Shown here: positions 26,945 to 39,037 of the stretch, piece by piece
Numbering within the stretch: the stretch's first letter is position 1
How the letters are laid out: each line of letters starts with the position of its first letter
Source of the DNA: Arthonia radiata
Lineage: Eukaryota > Ascomycota > Arthoniomycetes > Arthoniales > Arthoniaceae
Reading direction: 5' to 3'
NCBI GenBank assembly: GCA_002989075.1
Contig: PSQN01000016.1
Span: 3,364,336-3,428,335 of the forward strand
Length of the DNA: 64,000 bases
Position numbers and translations under genes: made by a program
Notes under the pieces: generated by a model
Told to the model about the DNA's origin: nothing
What the model saw: the letters and a program-made list of their open reading frames with translations, nothing else
Database searches by the model: none

Positions 26945-28909
26945 ATGGCGAACCTAGCCAGCTCCAACACCTTCCTCGCCGCCGCGAAGAACAACGACTT
27001 CTTCGCCAAGTACGGTGCCAAACCCGGCGGCCCTCGTGCTAAGCCAGCTGCTGGTCCTACCAATGGCAACATGAAGGGCGGCGCTCCTGCTCCAAAGGCA
27101 GCTGCTCCCGCTGCCAACGGTGCCATGACCGGCAACGGCACCCTGAACAAGCCGGCTCCTGCCATGAATGGAACTAGTAAAGGCGCTGACAGCTCCAACG
27201 TTAAGCCAACGATCGCCGAGCCAGCGGACTCCAAGGTCAAGTTCGCTGACGACCAGCCGCCCATCTCCGCTTCAACCAAAATGAGCGCCTTCACTCACAG
27301 CACGAAGGCCCAGTCAGTCGTCGACTCCGGCATCCCGGGTCTTCAGGAAGACTTGGCCAGCTTCAACCGTCGTCTGATTGAGATGGAGAAAGCTGTGGAG
27401 CGCTCTATCCTGGCTCCTACGCCAACAACTGAGCTGACACCCCCTGACACCCCTGACGAGGCTGTTTCCTCTGGATCCGTCCCTGCTGGAAAGGTCAAGG
27501 TACGCTTTCTGTCACATCTTGCCTTCTCCTTCCTTCCCTGGTCACGTGCTCCAGACAATGAAGCTAACATTCCCAGACCACCCTATCCGCGCACCTCGCC
27601 TCGACCCAGCCAGTCTCCAGTCTACCTCCCTTCATCGCCGGCCAGAAGTCTTACAACTCAACCACGCTTTCCACGCAGCCCGTGCCTCTCTCTGACGCCG
27701 AGCTCTTCCCCCTTTCCTTCCTTGCCCGTGTCCTCGGCGGCAAAGAGAACTCACCAGGCCTGTACTACCCCGCGCACTCACTCACCGACCTCTTCACTGA
27801 GGACGCAGCCGCCAAAGCTGAGCGCCTCAAGCGCGCTGGCTCCGCGAAATCCAAGCCCAAGGCCCGCCCCGAGAAGGAGACGTACTACGTCTTCGATCGC
27901 TCCCTGAACCCGTTCGTACCTGGCAAACCCGTGAGTCCCCTTCACAAACCCATTTAAACTTATGATTGAAGCAGCACTAACCCCACTGCCAGGGCGCCCA
28001 CGGCGCAGCCCTCACGCCGCTGTTCAACGACTTTGAACATGGCTCCGCGCCCGAGAACGAACTGAAAGCCCGCTACGTCGACGTCCCGCTCTTCGTCGCC
28101 GTCGACGCCGCATCCAAGGACGAGGGCGACGACCTCCAGCCGAGGACCAAAGACTTCGGCCAAGAGAAGCAGTACGTCTACATGGGACAGTACACGCAGG
28201 CGCGCTGGTCGGACCGCCTGTCCGTGGCTGAGATCACGTCGCTCGTTCCCGTGGCTGTGTTGCAGCATTGGAGCCGGGTGCTTGCTTCGAGTGATGAGAA
28301 GGTGCGTCCGGAGTGGATGCAAGAGCAGCTGATGGGGTTGCTGGAGACGAAGCCGGAGTTGGATGTGCAGTTGGGGATGAAGGAGAAGGAGGTTGCCATG
28401 AAGGTGGGGGAGTTTATGGACGATTTGGGGTATTGGAAGGAGGATTCCGAGAAGGCGTTGAAGGGGTTGACGGAGAAGGAGGTGATGAAGTGGTTCAAGG
28501 AGCCGGATGCGGGCGAGCGTCCGGGGTTGCGGCTGTGGTGGGAGTATCTGGTGTGCACTGTGAGTATCTCCTATTCCCCACTTAGGGGTAATAGAGTGGA
28601 GCTTCTGGTCCTTCTGAGAATGAGTATGCTAACGATGACTAGGGCTACGATCGCAGCTTCTATCAGTCTCTTGCCTCCATGAAGCGCAAGGAAGAGCACG
28701 CCGTGAGCGAAGAGCAGCGCGCTCCGCCTGACGCCAGCCTCTTCGGCGACGGCGCCAACGGTAGCAACGCCAAAATGGTTGACGATAAGATTATCAGCAA
28801 GGGCGGCTTCGAAAAGAACGGCTTTGGTGGCCTGCCAAAAGACAACGAAGAGAAGGAAGCGGACGACGAGGAGGTGGAGGAGGGCAGCCCTTTGACAGAC
28901 CTGTGGTAG
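26945..28909 (+). CDS. DUF6697-like conserved fungal protein
   Basis: Four exons: 26945-27499, 27577-27930, 27993-28559 and 28643-28909. All three introns (77, 62, 83 nt) have GT..AG ends with CTAAC-type branches and keep phase. Product 580 aa. Ala/Pro/Gly-rich N-terminus, then a helical segment (GLQEDLASFNRRLIEMEKAVERS). A folded core carries YYVFDRSLNPFVPGKPGAHGA, YVYMGQYTQARWSDRLS and LRLWWEYLVCTGYDRSFYQ. It ends in an acidic tail. The YxxMGxY and RLWWEYL elements resemble what I recall of DUF6697; that family call is from memory and not certain. Function unknown. Strong leader and good codon usage suggest an expressed gene. Confidence 0.8.
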
Positions 28910-29371
28910 GCCTGTCACTGCCACCAGCGCTGGCGTCTGCAATCTGGCCGCGCCGGCAAGACGTCAACTTCTCGCCGCAGCTGGAGAATGACGCGGCCAT
29001 GCGAACTTCCGCGTTTCAACCGATCGATATACTCGCTATGAGAGACGCGAAACGACAACAATGTGTGTATGAGGGGAGCGAGGTTGCTTTGTTTCTGGAT
29101 GGCACACATGGCTGTGAGATGGAGAAGGAGAGGCCATATTGGCGATTGACTATTGACGGGAGAGGTGCTGCGGTGTTTGTCGCAGGAACGAGAGACCAGG
29201 AGTCGCGCTCGTAATTTCTTCTCATCACTCGAAAAAGACGTCACGGTGCGGTGAGAGCGCCAACGACGTCGTCTCATATCTATCTATCGTTAGTCTATGA
29301 TCATCGCTCTCTATGTACTCACAACAATCATCATCCCACGGACTTCACGCATGCGATGTTCATAGTTTTGC
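28910..29371. other. intergenic between convergent genes
   Basis: 3' flanks of the DUF6697-like gene (+) and PHO13 (-). No gene recognised. Confidence 0.5.
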
Positions 29372-30668
29372 TCACGCCGCCTTCGTTAAGTCGCCAAGCT
29401 GCTCAAGATAAGCCGTCGCTCTGATGCCCTCCGCGTCACCCTCTCCCTGTCCCTCCATCTCCTCTCTGGTACTCACACCCGTCAGCACGCCCAGCGTGCC
29501 TCCCAACTCGCTCTCAACACCAAACCTAATATCTGTTCCCACGCGATCACCAACCATGCACGTGCGCTTCCTATCCAGCCCACCCACAGCACCCTCAATC
29601 GCATCCATCATCTCCTTACTCGGCTTTCCCAGACTGATTGGCCCACGTCCCAATGCAGACACAAGAGGCGCCGTCACCGACCCTGCGCCGGGAAAGAGAC
29701 TGTGAGCGTTCGGCAACGTCGTATCCGGGTTCGTCGCCAGAAACGTCGCACCGCGCTGCAGATACGCGAACGCATGCGCGTACTTCAAGTAGTTCACGTG
29801 GAAGTCCAGGCCACTCAGCACGACCGCCACGTCCGGGTCTAGCGCCTCACCGCTTGCGATAGTTTTAAAGTCTTTGACAGGATCGAAGTCGCGGCGGAAG
29901 GCTGGGTCCGGGCCGCAGACCCAGGGGATGGAGAGCGAGGAGAGTTCGTCCGTAATGCCCGATTCGCCGAGGACGAATACTTTGTTTTTGGGTGGTGAGA
30001 GGCCGAGGACGCGGGAGATGTAGACGGCGCTGGCGAATGAGGAGCCAACGATATCCGACTGGTTGGGTGATTAGTGTGTTCTTCATGGTATATTGTGGGC
30101 ATGATTTGAGTATTCCAAAAGCTCAAGAGACATTTCGGAGCTCTCAAAGAGGATTTCGAGGCTGTTCTACTCACAACAGACACTGGAATGCCCATGCTAT
30201 CGAACTTGGCCTTGTACGAAGAGCGAGATTTGGTGCTATTGTTGGTGACGAAGATGAGCCGCTTGCCTGCCCCTGTGAGCTTGCTCGTTTGCCGAAGACT
30301 ACCATGGGAATGATAGTGTACCTTTCTTCCTCAGCATCTCAATCGCTTGCGGCACGCCCTCGAACAGGTGGTCGCCGGACCAGAGTACGCCTATCTCGCA
30401 GGTCAGTAAAGACTCAAAGCGCGCACCGTGGTGATGTCGCTTTGCCTCGCCTCATCACAGCGTGCACATGACTATTCTAAACATGCTAGGAGTTATACTA
30501 CTAAAGGTGCAGCAGGGGGGAACTTACCATCGCAATCGAAGAGCAAGGTCTTGGACGCCGGTCATCAGCTTCACCTTCTGACTGACGAGTGCTTGCACTC
30601 ACGTCGAATCCATCTATGAAGGTGGATAAGCCAGCAGCATCGCCTGTCAGGCAATGAGATGGATCCAT
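29372..30668 (-). CDS. PHO13: Pho13-type HAD phosphatase (4-nitrophenyl/phosphoglycolate phosphatase)
   Basis: Five exons on the minus strand: 30603-30668, 30528-30549, 30322-30390, 30175-30272 and 29372-30058. All joins keep phase, giving 313 aa, equal to the family norm. Exon 2 is only 22 nt and encodes the nucleophile motif, completed across the next intron as LLFDCDGVLW (first Asp nucleophile, second Asp acid/base). Motif II is FVTNNSTKS, the cap region follows, and motif III/IV is LGKPS...CMVGDRVGTDI. These cytosolic enzymes hydrolyse phosphoglycolate and other side-products of glycolysis as metabolite repair. The Mg-binding residues all appear present. Confidence 0.9.
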
Positions 30669-31376
30669 ATTGTTGACTACGAAATTATTATGAGCATGAC
30701 AATGTGAGAGAGGACCATCAGACCATGGATTCAAACAGGGTTGCCAAGAATCTGGGTTGGCTCGACCACAGCAGACAACCGGGCAATGGAGAATCACGAG
30801 TAGATAACCATTGAGTTGTAAGTTTTCACATAAGGTGTGAGAAATAGATTTGATCTTGTCATTTGCATGTCTAGTTGAACAATAAACCCTTGCTTTTCGA
30901 GCAGCGATGCAATAGTCATCATCTAGCCGTGCCTTCATTCCATGCATGATTGCCGTAACGCCATTGCACAATTTTCCAAGCAGAATCCTCGCCGTCGTTG
31001 TACCTGCCCGTATCAGCGCTGCCAATGCAGACGGCCTCAAGCCGTTACGATCTATGGGCGCATCTAGGCCATTCCTATGCCGTCGACTCATATACCAATG
31101 CTTCCCTCTATGATGCTGTTGAACTCCGGACGATCCAGATCTCTAGTTCTTGATTTCGTCATGCTGTGACGCCAATTCCAAATGCTGTCGTAACCAATGA
31201 ATGTCATTGTGTGAAGGGAAGGCGCCGATCTTGAATGGTGGCGACAAATCGTGGTCATAATTAAGAACACCAGGAGTGTGTGTCCTGCTTGGCCGATGTC
31301 AATGTCGAAGCCGAGTTGAAGGAATCTATAACGTATTCCCGTTGAGGCTGAAGCGAATTGCGCGCTACCGCCGGTG
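30669..31376. other. intergenic, nothing recognised
   Basis: 5' flank of PHO13 and 3' flank of the zinc-finger gene. A minus-strand open frame that extends through PHO13 exons is an artefact. No other feature seen. Confidence 0.45.
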
Positions 31377-32991
31377 CTAATGGTGGCCGCTGTACATCAA
31401 AGAATCCTGCCCATTGGGATTGAAGCAGTCAGACCAATTGGAGCTGTTGTTATCAGTTGAATTGCTGTATTGGCTGGGCCATCCATTTGTACGACTGTAC
31501 CCCGACATGGGCGGCAACTGCTGCTCGGGCTGTGGTGCCATGGTAGTGTGGTATTGGAAGCCGTTGCCATTCGCATCCCGGAAGGTCGGATGCATTTGAC
31601 GGTCGGCACCGAAAGGGTAGGAGAACGGTCGATCATGCCCAGCAACGCCGTTCGAGGTGGATTGCATACTGCCATTCATTGGAGCCAGACTGGCGCCAGT
31701 CGAGAAGCGCTTGCGATCTTCGTCTAGATGCGGGTCCGGACCCATGAGACTGCTAGATCTCGAAGTCCTCGTCGAATCTCCAATTGGAAACGTGTTCTGC
31801 TCTAAAGATGTAGTGGCCGAAGAACGACCGGTAGTCGCGGACCACGGGCCTTGGTGGTAACTCGAGGGTGGTTGATTGGTAGAAATGGATGTGAGCGCAC
31901 TCATGGGCGGTGGGGCGGTAGTGCCATTGGACGAGTTCGGCGCGGATCGAGGCGGCTTGTTGAGATGAGCCTGAGCGTGGGTGAGGTGGTTTGCTCCAGA
32001 GGGATTGCCGCGACGAATCGCGCATTTGTTGAAATGGCGCTTGAGGATGTCACTGCGACAAAACGTCTCGTGGCATAGCCCGCACTGGTAGGGTCGCTCG
32101 CCCGTGTCTGCGCGCACGGTTAGCAATGAGGGTTTGCACTATGGCAGCTTGGTTAGGACACTCACGCCGTAAATGATGACGTTTGAGGTGCTTCAAATGT
32201 AGGTAAGTTTTGTTGCAAAAGTTGCAGGGGTACTTGTTATCCGCATTCTTTGATGGCTGCGCCACGCCTCGAACGGAGCCATCGGGCGTTGAACCAGGAG
32301 GCGGTGGACGAGTACCAAGACTGGGTAATATACCTCTCCGACCTTGCGAACCCACGACCGGCATGGGTCGGCCCTCATCTTGGGAGAACGAATGTTCAGG
32401 TTGAGCTTGAGGTGCATACCCGTATGGTGGGGGCTGCTGCTGGCCGCGATCGTACATGCCATTTACGGAAGAGCTCAGGTGAGAAGAAGAGGGCTGTGAG
32501 TATTGGGGGAGGCCATTGATGGGGAAACCAGTGGCTTGTTGAGAGGACGCATGGTATGTGCTTGGCGAGGTATCCTGATAACCGTGACCGGCGGCAGCAT
32601 ATGTTGATACCTGAGGCTCAGCGACATTCATGTGCGTCTGCGGTGCAAGATGCGGTAACGATGTATTACCCTCGGCGACGCTGCTGGGGGTATCGGGGGT
32701 GTGTGGTACCCTAGAGGTACCAGAGTCATGCTGCTGATGTAGGCCGCTTTTGTATGAGGATGGCGGATGATATGCATAATGACCATTGTGTTGGCCATGG
32801 AGCGGAGGAAGGATGTTTGGTTGTGCGGACGAGTCGTTGTGATGGAAGGAGGAATGATTGTGGTTACTAGTGATGTTAGAGATGGGAGTGAGAGGCTGTT
32901 GCTGCTGTGACTGTGGGTGATGCTGCTGCTGTTGTTGTTGATGCGCGGGTACGCCGTTCGAGTGACTCGGCTGGTACTGGTAGTGGTCCAT
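31377..32991 (-). CDS. C2H2 zinc-finger transcription factor
   Basis: Two exons, 32166-32991 and 31377-32107, with a 58-nt intron that falls inside the zinc-finger region. Joining restores KRHHLRHTGERPYQCGLC. Product 518 aa. The N-terminal half is Gln/His/Ser/Pro-rich with poly-Gln tracts. Two adjacent C2H2 fingers (CNFCNKTYLHLKHLKRHHLRH and CGLCHETFCRSDILKRHFNKC) are followed by a basic IRRGNPSGANHLTHAQAH tail. The SDILKRHF-x-KC-x-RRGNP form is typical of a fungal C2H2 group that I associate with RfeC-like regulators; that name is tentative. The start at 32991 is the first ATG. The CT-rich region upstream to about 33760 suggests a long 5' leader. Confidence 0.87.
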
Positions 32992-34554
32992 CCCGCAGTG
33001 GGGAGGGGTATGCGACTGACGGGCCAACGGCGGTCGCTAGGTGGAGACCAAAAAGCGCGGTGGGTGGACAAGATACAAAGGTTCGTTATCGATAATTAAG
33101 AGGAGTGGAGTCCCTCATGAGAATGATGATGGTATGCTGATGATGGTGATGGGTGCAGCGTGTGGCGTCGCGGAAGTCTCGACGTTGCGATGATGAAAAA
33201 ATATTCCGAACCAGTGCGACGCTAGTTTTGAGCGCGCATGAGAACTCTTCTCGTAGTATCGTAGAGCAAGTACAATAGCGACCGGTAAGGACTGCAGGGA
33301 AATAATAATGGAGTGGACGATGTGTGCTGTGGAGCAGGGCGGAAGACAGGTCAATGTCTGAGCGCAATGCGAGGGTAGGCGGTTGTAAATGGGTCAAGAA
33401 GTGGATCTGCTGGTGCGGTTCCTGAACCACAAAGGGAAATCTTGTCTGCAAATGATGTCGCAGTGGATCGGCGCCTAAGTGCAGTGGTGGAAGCGATACG
33501 CAGATCAAGCTGGACGGTATCGGACAGTGGGTAAGGGGGAGCAGAGGCGAGCGGTGACAGCCAGAACAATTGAGCGAGGGGAAGATGGCAGTGGCGATGA
33601 TAGAAGAGAAGGTAGAATTGAAGAAGGGAGAATCTGAGCGAAGTTACGTATCTGCTGCTGAGAGAGAGAGAGCGAAAATCTGTGAGAGTTGCTGCTGCGC
33701 ATCTCCCTCGCGCTAAGGGTCCAAGATCTTCCGAGCACCCTCTCTCTCTCAACCCGACTCAATCAATACTCTCCCGCCGTCCTTGGATGACTCTCCGCTA
33801 CCGCATCTCGCCCACCAGAACCGAATCTTCCATTCTTCTATCTGGACAGACTTGCACTCCTTTGCCAAAGCAGGCCGTCCAACGTTCCGACTTTGACCGA
33901 ACCAGCCCATCTCACGCAACATCCATGTGATTGGTCTGGCCGGCCCGAGAGCTCGCCAAGCATCTTCTTACTCGATTTCCTCATCAAATCATGACAATAT
34001 TCTCCTCTTAGGTTTGATGTTGCAGTCCCGACGTCGGAGCTGTCATGGTTTCGTGCCTCCTTCTCGCCATGGCCGCCGGCGGTGTGGGCTTGCTCCAAGG
34101 CAATGCGAAAGTATACCATCGACTTCTTTCGCTGCACTGCTGGTTGGGGCTGGTGTTGGAACGGGAGCGCCCTTCGGAGTGCGCCATCGTCTGCATAAAC
34201 CAGCCCCGATTCGTTCGCCCTTGTGTCCACCTGTTCCATGAGACTGCTATTTTGGCGTTCTGGAATCCTTCTACCGCCCTATTCACTCCCTCTGCCCCAC
34301 TCTTTGCCGCTCCCCTGAAACCCACCTCGCGTGACGCTACCTTCTCGCTCTGTGGGCTGTATCATGTCTGGTCTGACTGCAAGTCTTGCTCTCTCCAGCC
34401 TGATCAGTCTCGAGGCCAGCCAGATCGTTCAACCCTGATGTACCCAAGTGGTAAATAGCAAGTCCCGTGGCGACGACTTTGGTGGATTCCCATCAAGCCA
34501 TCTCCTTCGAAAACTTCGTGACTTGACGAGAAGGCAAGGCACGATCCTGCCAAT
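32992..34554. other. long upstream/leader region of zinc-finger gene
   Basis: About 1.5 kb. On the minus strand it is pyrimidine-rich and contains a short (GA)n-type run near 33660. A plus-strand frame at 34045-34458 (137 codons, hydrophobic start) is open but unrecognised and lacks supporting context. Long leaders are common for fungal regulators. Confidence 0.4.
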
Positions 34555-35668
34555 TTACTTCAGCACTGCTAGATGCACAATAAAACCCGATGGCTCTGTA
34601 AGCTCTTTCGTCAAATGAGACGCTTTCACCTGAAACAGCCTGAAGTGCTGCATCATAGTAGACATCCACAGCTCGAATACATCAGGCAGACGCAGCTGCT
34701 GCCCGATGATGCAAATCGTATCTCTGCTCGGGTCTGTTTGCCTTTGCAGACTGCAGATCGTTTGACATGTTTGCACGAATGGCTCAATCAAGCTCTCATT
34801 GAAGACGCAATCGCATGCAAAAAGTACGGACACAAACGGATGGAGCGATGCTGATCTGTTGTTCAAAGCACTGCCCAGATGCTGTGCCAGCTGCTTGGAT
34901 ATGTCGTGTGCCTCCCAGTCAAGAGCCAGAGTGTCGATCTTTGCTTGAGTTCTTTTCCTCATTTGTCGCCCCTTCTTCGTTACGGAACGAACATTGTCAT
35001 TCACATTTCGTTCATAGTATGGAAGAACATAGCTTTGATCCGTAGCAATGTATTGCGAAACTCGGTCTCGCAGACTGAATGCAGGCAAAGGGGATATACC
35101 GCAACCAATCTCTACAGCGATTGAGCCAGAAAGTCGGTTGCTCAGGCCAGGCAGCTGTGAGAAAGGGTTTTGTGAAGATGACAGCCTGAAATGAGGGTAT
35201 TAGCAAGCACTGCATTGCAGCTACAGACCGGATCGTACGCGCAGCACCTTCGTATTCGGTCTGGCAGCGTGGCAGCATTTTCAACAACAATAGAACAAGT
35301 CCATGGGGGAGACTAGCAAGCCGTCAATGCAGACGATTTGCACTTACCATTCGGCAAGATGTAAGCTTGTACGCCAGATTGCACCGCCAGTCGTTCCCTC
35401 GGCTCGGTTGGATTGAAGGACGCCTGGGCATTGCTTGAGGCTGTAGTCTCTCCCTGCAATTTCTAGATCTACTGTTTGAGCTTTGGCATCGATCATTCCG
35501 AGATCGTGGTCCAATCTTCGAGAGCAGAAGATGTTGAAAACCTCTTGAGGGCGGTCAACAATCGCCAACAAACGTACCAGATTCTCCAATGCTGTTACCT
35601 TCATCTTCATCAAGGATCTCCTCCCCTGCTTCACGAAGCATGGATACGAGCTCTGCATCACGATCCAT
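34555..35668 (-). CDS. RKM5: Rkm5-type protein lysine methyltransferase
   Basis: Three exons: 35599-35668, 35348-35543 and 34555-35185, introns 55 and 162 nt, total 298 aa in phase. The joins were set because they restore family motifs: ILDEDEEVFNIFCSR across the first junction and GTTGGAIWRTSLHLAEWLSS across the second. The third exon supplies the SAM-binding motif VEIGCGIS (about 113-120), YIATDQSYVL, LDWE, and the class signature LFACDCVFNESLIEPFVQTC plus the QQLR motif and SGFIVHLAVL end. Rkm5 methylates a lysine on ribosomal protein uL1 in yeast; that substrate is known for the family and inferred here. Cytosolic. Confidence 0.9.
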
Positions 35669-36289
35669 TACTCGACTGATGCACAAAATTGAATATTAGT
35701 AGGGCTAGACGTGAAATCTTGCAGGCCCTACTCGCCATGGACGTGAGCCGAGCTGCGAAGCTCACCGGCGGAGGAACTTTTTTTCGCTTCGGCGGAAAGT
35801 TGACTGGGGAAGGATTTGGAAAGGCTCGCCGGAAACAATCGAGCTCCTTGCAATGCCAATAACGAGCGGCAGCTCCTCCAAATAGTTTACGTGTTCAACT
35901 GAAGTGGCGATGCACTCCGTGGTTGAGTTGCAGCACGACGACCATTTTCAGAGCGTGCGAGGATTTTGCCTTGTAAACTAGGTGGTCAGCTGCGCTTGAC
36001 GAGGCGACCCGGCTGCGCATTCAGGTGTCTGGGAAGGAAGGCTTGAGCGGCCGATGATGGAGCAGCGTGAGCAGGCAGCAGCACGGCAGAGCAGAAGGGC
36101 ACGTGACCGATCGACTTGGCAAATGACGTTGCGTAGAGCTCTCTCCGGATTCATCTCACAACAATCATCCTGCTCGATCGTGTTCAAGGCTACCTGTTCT
36201 TTCGCCTTATTTCGTGCGCATACATTCGGAATTTGCTCTCAAGCGGCCGTACCGTGTCAGACACCCCTTTTCCACCACTGTTACATTGC
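35669..36289. other. shared upstream region of RKM5 and acyl-CoA synthetase
   Basis: Divergent promoter region of about 620 bases. No coding, RNA or repeat feature recognised. Confidence 0.5.
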
Positions 36290-38570
36290 ATGGGCAACGT
36301 CCTCTCCGGCGAGATGGTACCCCAAGACACTCACTCTTGGACCCCACATCCCAAGGTCTACAAGCCAGGCCCCTATACTGTTGAGCGACCTGGCGCTACG
36401 AAGGCCAAAGGCGAAACAATCCCACGCGTCAATGTTAGAAGTAAAGACGGTCTGAAGACTACGCCCGAGGCCGGCATAGAGACGATATGGGACATCGTCA
36501 AGCGAGGCGCCTCAAAGTTCGGCAACGCAAAGTGCGTGGGCTTCAGAAAGATAGTGACTACACATGAAGAGACCAAAAAGGTCAAGAAGCAAGTCGATGG
36601 CAAGGAGGAGACGGTCGACAAGAAGTGGACGTACTTCGAGCTGAGCGAGTACCACTACTTGAGCTTCATCGAGTATGAGAAGACAGCCGCGCGTGCCGGT
36701 GCAGGCTTGCGTAAGCTCGGTATGAAGGCTGAGGATCGACTGCATCTCTTCGCTGCGACAAGGTCAGTGATGAACACGTCGGTGCGGCATTGAATGACAG
36801 GCTAATGCTCCTCCGAATAGTCCATGGTGGCTTGCGATGGCACATGGTGAGTGTTTGAAGAACAAAATCCCGTCGAGCTTAGTCATGCTAATATCATCTA
36901 GGTGCTGGCTCACAATCGATGCCCATTGTGACCGCGTACGACACTCTCGGCGAGGAAGGGCTGCAGCACTCTATGAAACAGACTCACGCCAAAGCCATCT
37001 TCCTCGATCAGCACCTTCTCAAGAAGCTCATCAACCCGTTAAAGAACGCGAAAGACATTCAATATGTCATCTACAACAGTGAGCCAGAGGGCCAGCTGAA
37101 GCAAGAAGACATCGACGCCGTCCAGAACGCACACCCTCACTTGACCATCATGAGCTTTAATGAACTGCAGAAGTTGGGACAAGACAACCCAGTGGATACT
37201 GTGCTGCCAACTTCCGATGATCTGTGTTGCATCATGTACACATCAGGCTCAACCGGAACGCCAAAGGGTGTGTTGCTGAAGCACAAGAACGTTGTTGCTG
37301 CCATCACGGGCGTTAATGCTATTGTCGGCGATTACATTGGACCTGGTGACGGCCTCATCACATACCTCCCCCAAGCTCACATCTTGGAATATGTGTTCGA
37401 AGCTGCATGCTTATATTGGGGAGGCACCATGGGTTATGGCAACCCAAAGACGCTGTCGGACGCCTCTGTGCGGAATTGCAAAGGTGACATGCGTGAGTTC
37501 AAGCCATCGATCATGGTCGGCGTACCTGCGGTCTGGGAGTCTGTCAAGAAGGGCATCATGAGCAAGGTCCAGGCGAGCAACCCCGTGGTGCGGAACATGT
37601 TTTGGGGCGCGATGTCAGCCAAGAGCATGATGATGTCCACAGGTCTCCCAGGAGCCGGCGTTTTGGACGCTGTCGTCTTCAGCAAGATCAAGGATGCCAC
37701 CGGTGGTCGCCTGCGTATCTGCATGAACGGTGGCGGCCCGATCGCGAAAGACACTCAGCGCTTCATCTCGATGGCTATCACGCCGATGATCAGCGGGTAC
37801 GGCTTGACAGAGACAAGCGCGATGGGTGCTCTTATGGACCCTGCGGCGTGGACGGATACCGCGATAGGTGAGGTGACTGCATCTGTGGAGGTAAAGCTGG
37901 TGGACTTCGCTGATGCTGGATACTTCTCGACAAATGACCCGCCACAAGGTGAGGTCTGGATACGCGGTGCACCCGTTACTGAGGGGTATCTCGACCTGCC
38001 CAAGGAGAACGAAGAGTCGTTTGAAGACGGCTGGTTCAAGACGGGGGATATCGGCCAATTCAACAGCAAAGGCTTGTTACAGATCATTGACCGTAAGAAG
38101 AACTTGGTAAAGACGTTGAACGGCGAGTACATTGCGCTTGAGAAGGTGAGTCCTTATCACTCTTTTGGAGATGACATGTCGCTAACGTATCCCAGCTTGA
38201 ATCTGTCTATCGATCTGTTCCCATCACTGCCAATATTTGCGTTCACGCGGCAACGGACCAAAATCGACCGGTCGCCATCATTGTTCCCGCTGAGCCTGCT
38301 CTGAAGCAACTTGCCAAGAGCAACGGCATTCAGGGCGATTCCTTGGAGGAGCTGGTCAACAACAATAAACTCAACGGCGCGGTGCTGGCCGAGCTTCAGA
38401 AGGGAGGCAAAGCAGGCGGCCTGTCAGGTATTGAGCTGATCCAGGGCGTCGTGCTGGCGGATGAGGAGTGGACGCCGCAGAACGGCTTGACGACCTCGGC
38501 GCAGAAGATCAACCGCAAGGGCATCTTGAGCAAGTATCAGCAAGGTGTAGACAAGGCATATGGGAAGTGA
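36290..38570 (+). CDS. long-chain fatty acid CoA ligase (Faa1/Faa4 type)
   Basis: Four exons: 36290-36762, 36821-36846 (26 nt), 36902-38145 and 38196-38570. Phase is kept throughout, giving 705 aa, typical of Faa1/Faa4. The AMP-binding signature YTSGSTGTPKG lies at about 279-289. YGLTETSAMG, the D-G-W-F-x-T-G-D motif and DRKKNLVKTLNGEYIALEKLES follow, the last spanning the third junction. The enzyme activates long-chain fatty acids with ATP and CoA for lipid synthesis, import and beta-oxidation. The N-terminus MGNVLSG has a Gly2 and could be a myristoylation site (weak inference). The start at 36290 is the first ATG of the frame. Confidence 0.94.
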
Positions 38571-38868
38571 TAGAGGCTGTTACTACGTGAGGGTCTGGAC
38601 TTTCATAGTCGGAGCCTGGAGTCTAGGCATGGGGTTCCTCTCAGTTGGCGGGCTCTGTAATTAGTGTACGCTTTTCAATGATGTATGATTAATGTACACA
38701 ATGTACGTCCCATCTCGTTCTATGAAAACCATTGAGCCCAGAAATGTAGTTTGATACACTAGAGCTGATTAAAGAATATAGATGAATTAAAGTTTTTGGA
38801 CGAAGCCATTACGTGAGGTGTACGTGACAAAATCTGCACACCACCGTCAGCATCTGCTGACTAAGTAT
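38571..38868. other. 3' flank, nothing recognised
   Basis: AT-rich 3' flank of the acyl-CoA synthetase, with TGTA-rich stretches as seen in fungal polyadenylation regions. Confidence 0.4.
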
Positions 38869-39029
38869 CAGCTAATGGTCTAGTGGTATGATTCTCGGTA
38901 AATATGCGTGAACTTGTCCCCTAATGAGATTCTGCTAACACCCGGCGCAGCTTCGGGATAGCCTTCTCGGTTGAAGTTCACTTCACCTGAAATTGCGAGA
39001 GGCCCCGCGTTCGAATCGCGGTTAGACCC
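38869..39029 (+). tRNA. tRNA-Pro-like locus with about 97-nt insertion in the anticodon arm
   Basis: The 5' part TGGTCTAGTGGTATGATTCTCG (A box and D-arm) matches eukaryotic tRNA-Pro. The 3' part GCGAGAGGCCCCGCG-TTCGAAT-CGCGG is a perfect T-arm with a B box, followed by an acceptor strand and a 7-T run. Between the two anticodon-stem halves lie about 97 extra bases (38898-38994), far longer than usual fungal tRNA introns. The acceptor stem pairs at only about four of seven positions. The insert repeats TTCTCGGT (38892 and 38964). The anticodon cannot be assigned. Either a tRNA-Pro with a very long intron or a damaged copy. Confidence 0.5.
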
Positions 39030-39030
39030 A

Positions 39031-39037
39031 TTTTTTT
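39031..39037 (+). terminator. RNA polymerase III T-run terminator
   Basis: Seven consecutive T immediately after the tRNA-like 3' end, the standard Pol III stop signal. It supports a once or still transcribed tRNA gene. Confidence 0.55.

Noticed and set aside
34045-34458. Small secreted protein with hydrophobic start
   Set aside because: It lies in the long upstream region of the zinc-finger gene with no conserved motif or credible promoter. The evidence does not support a gene.
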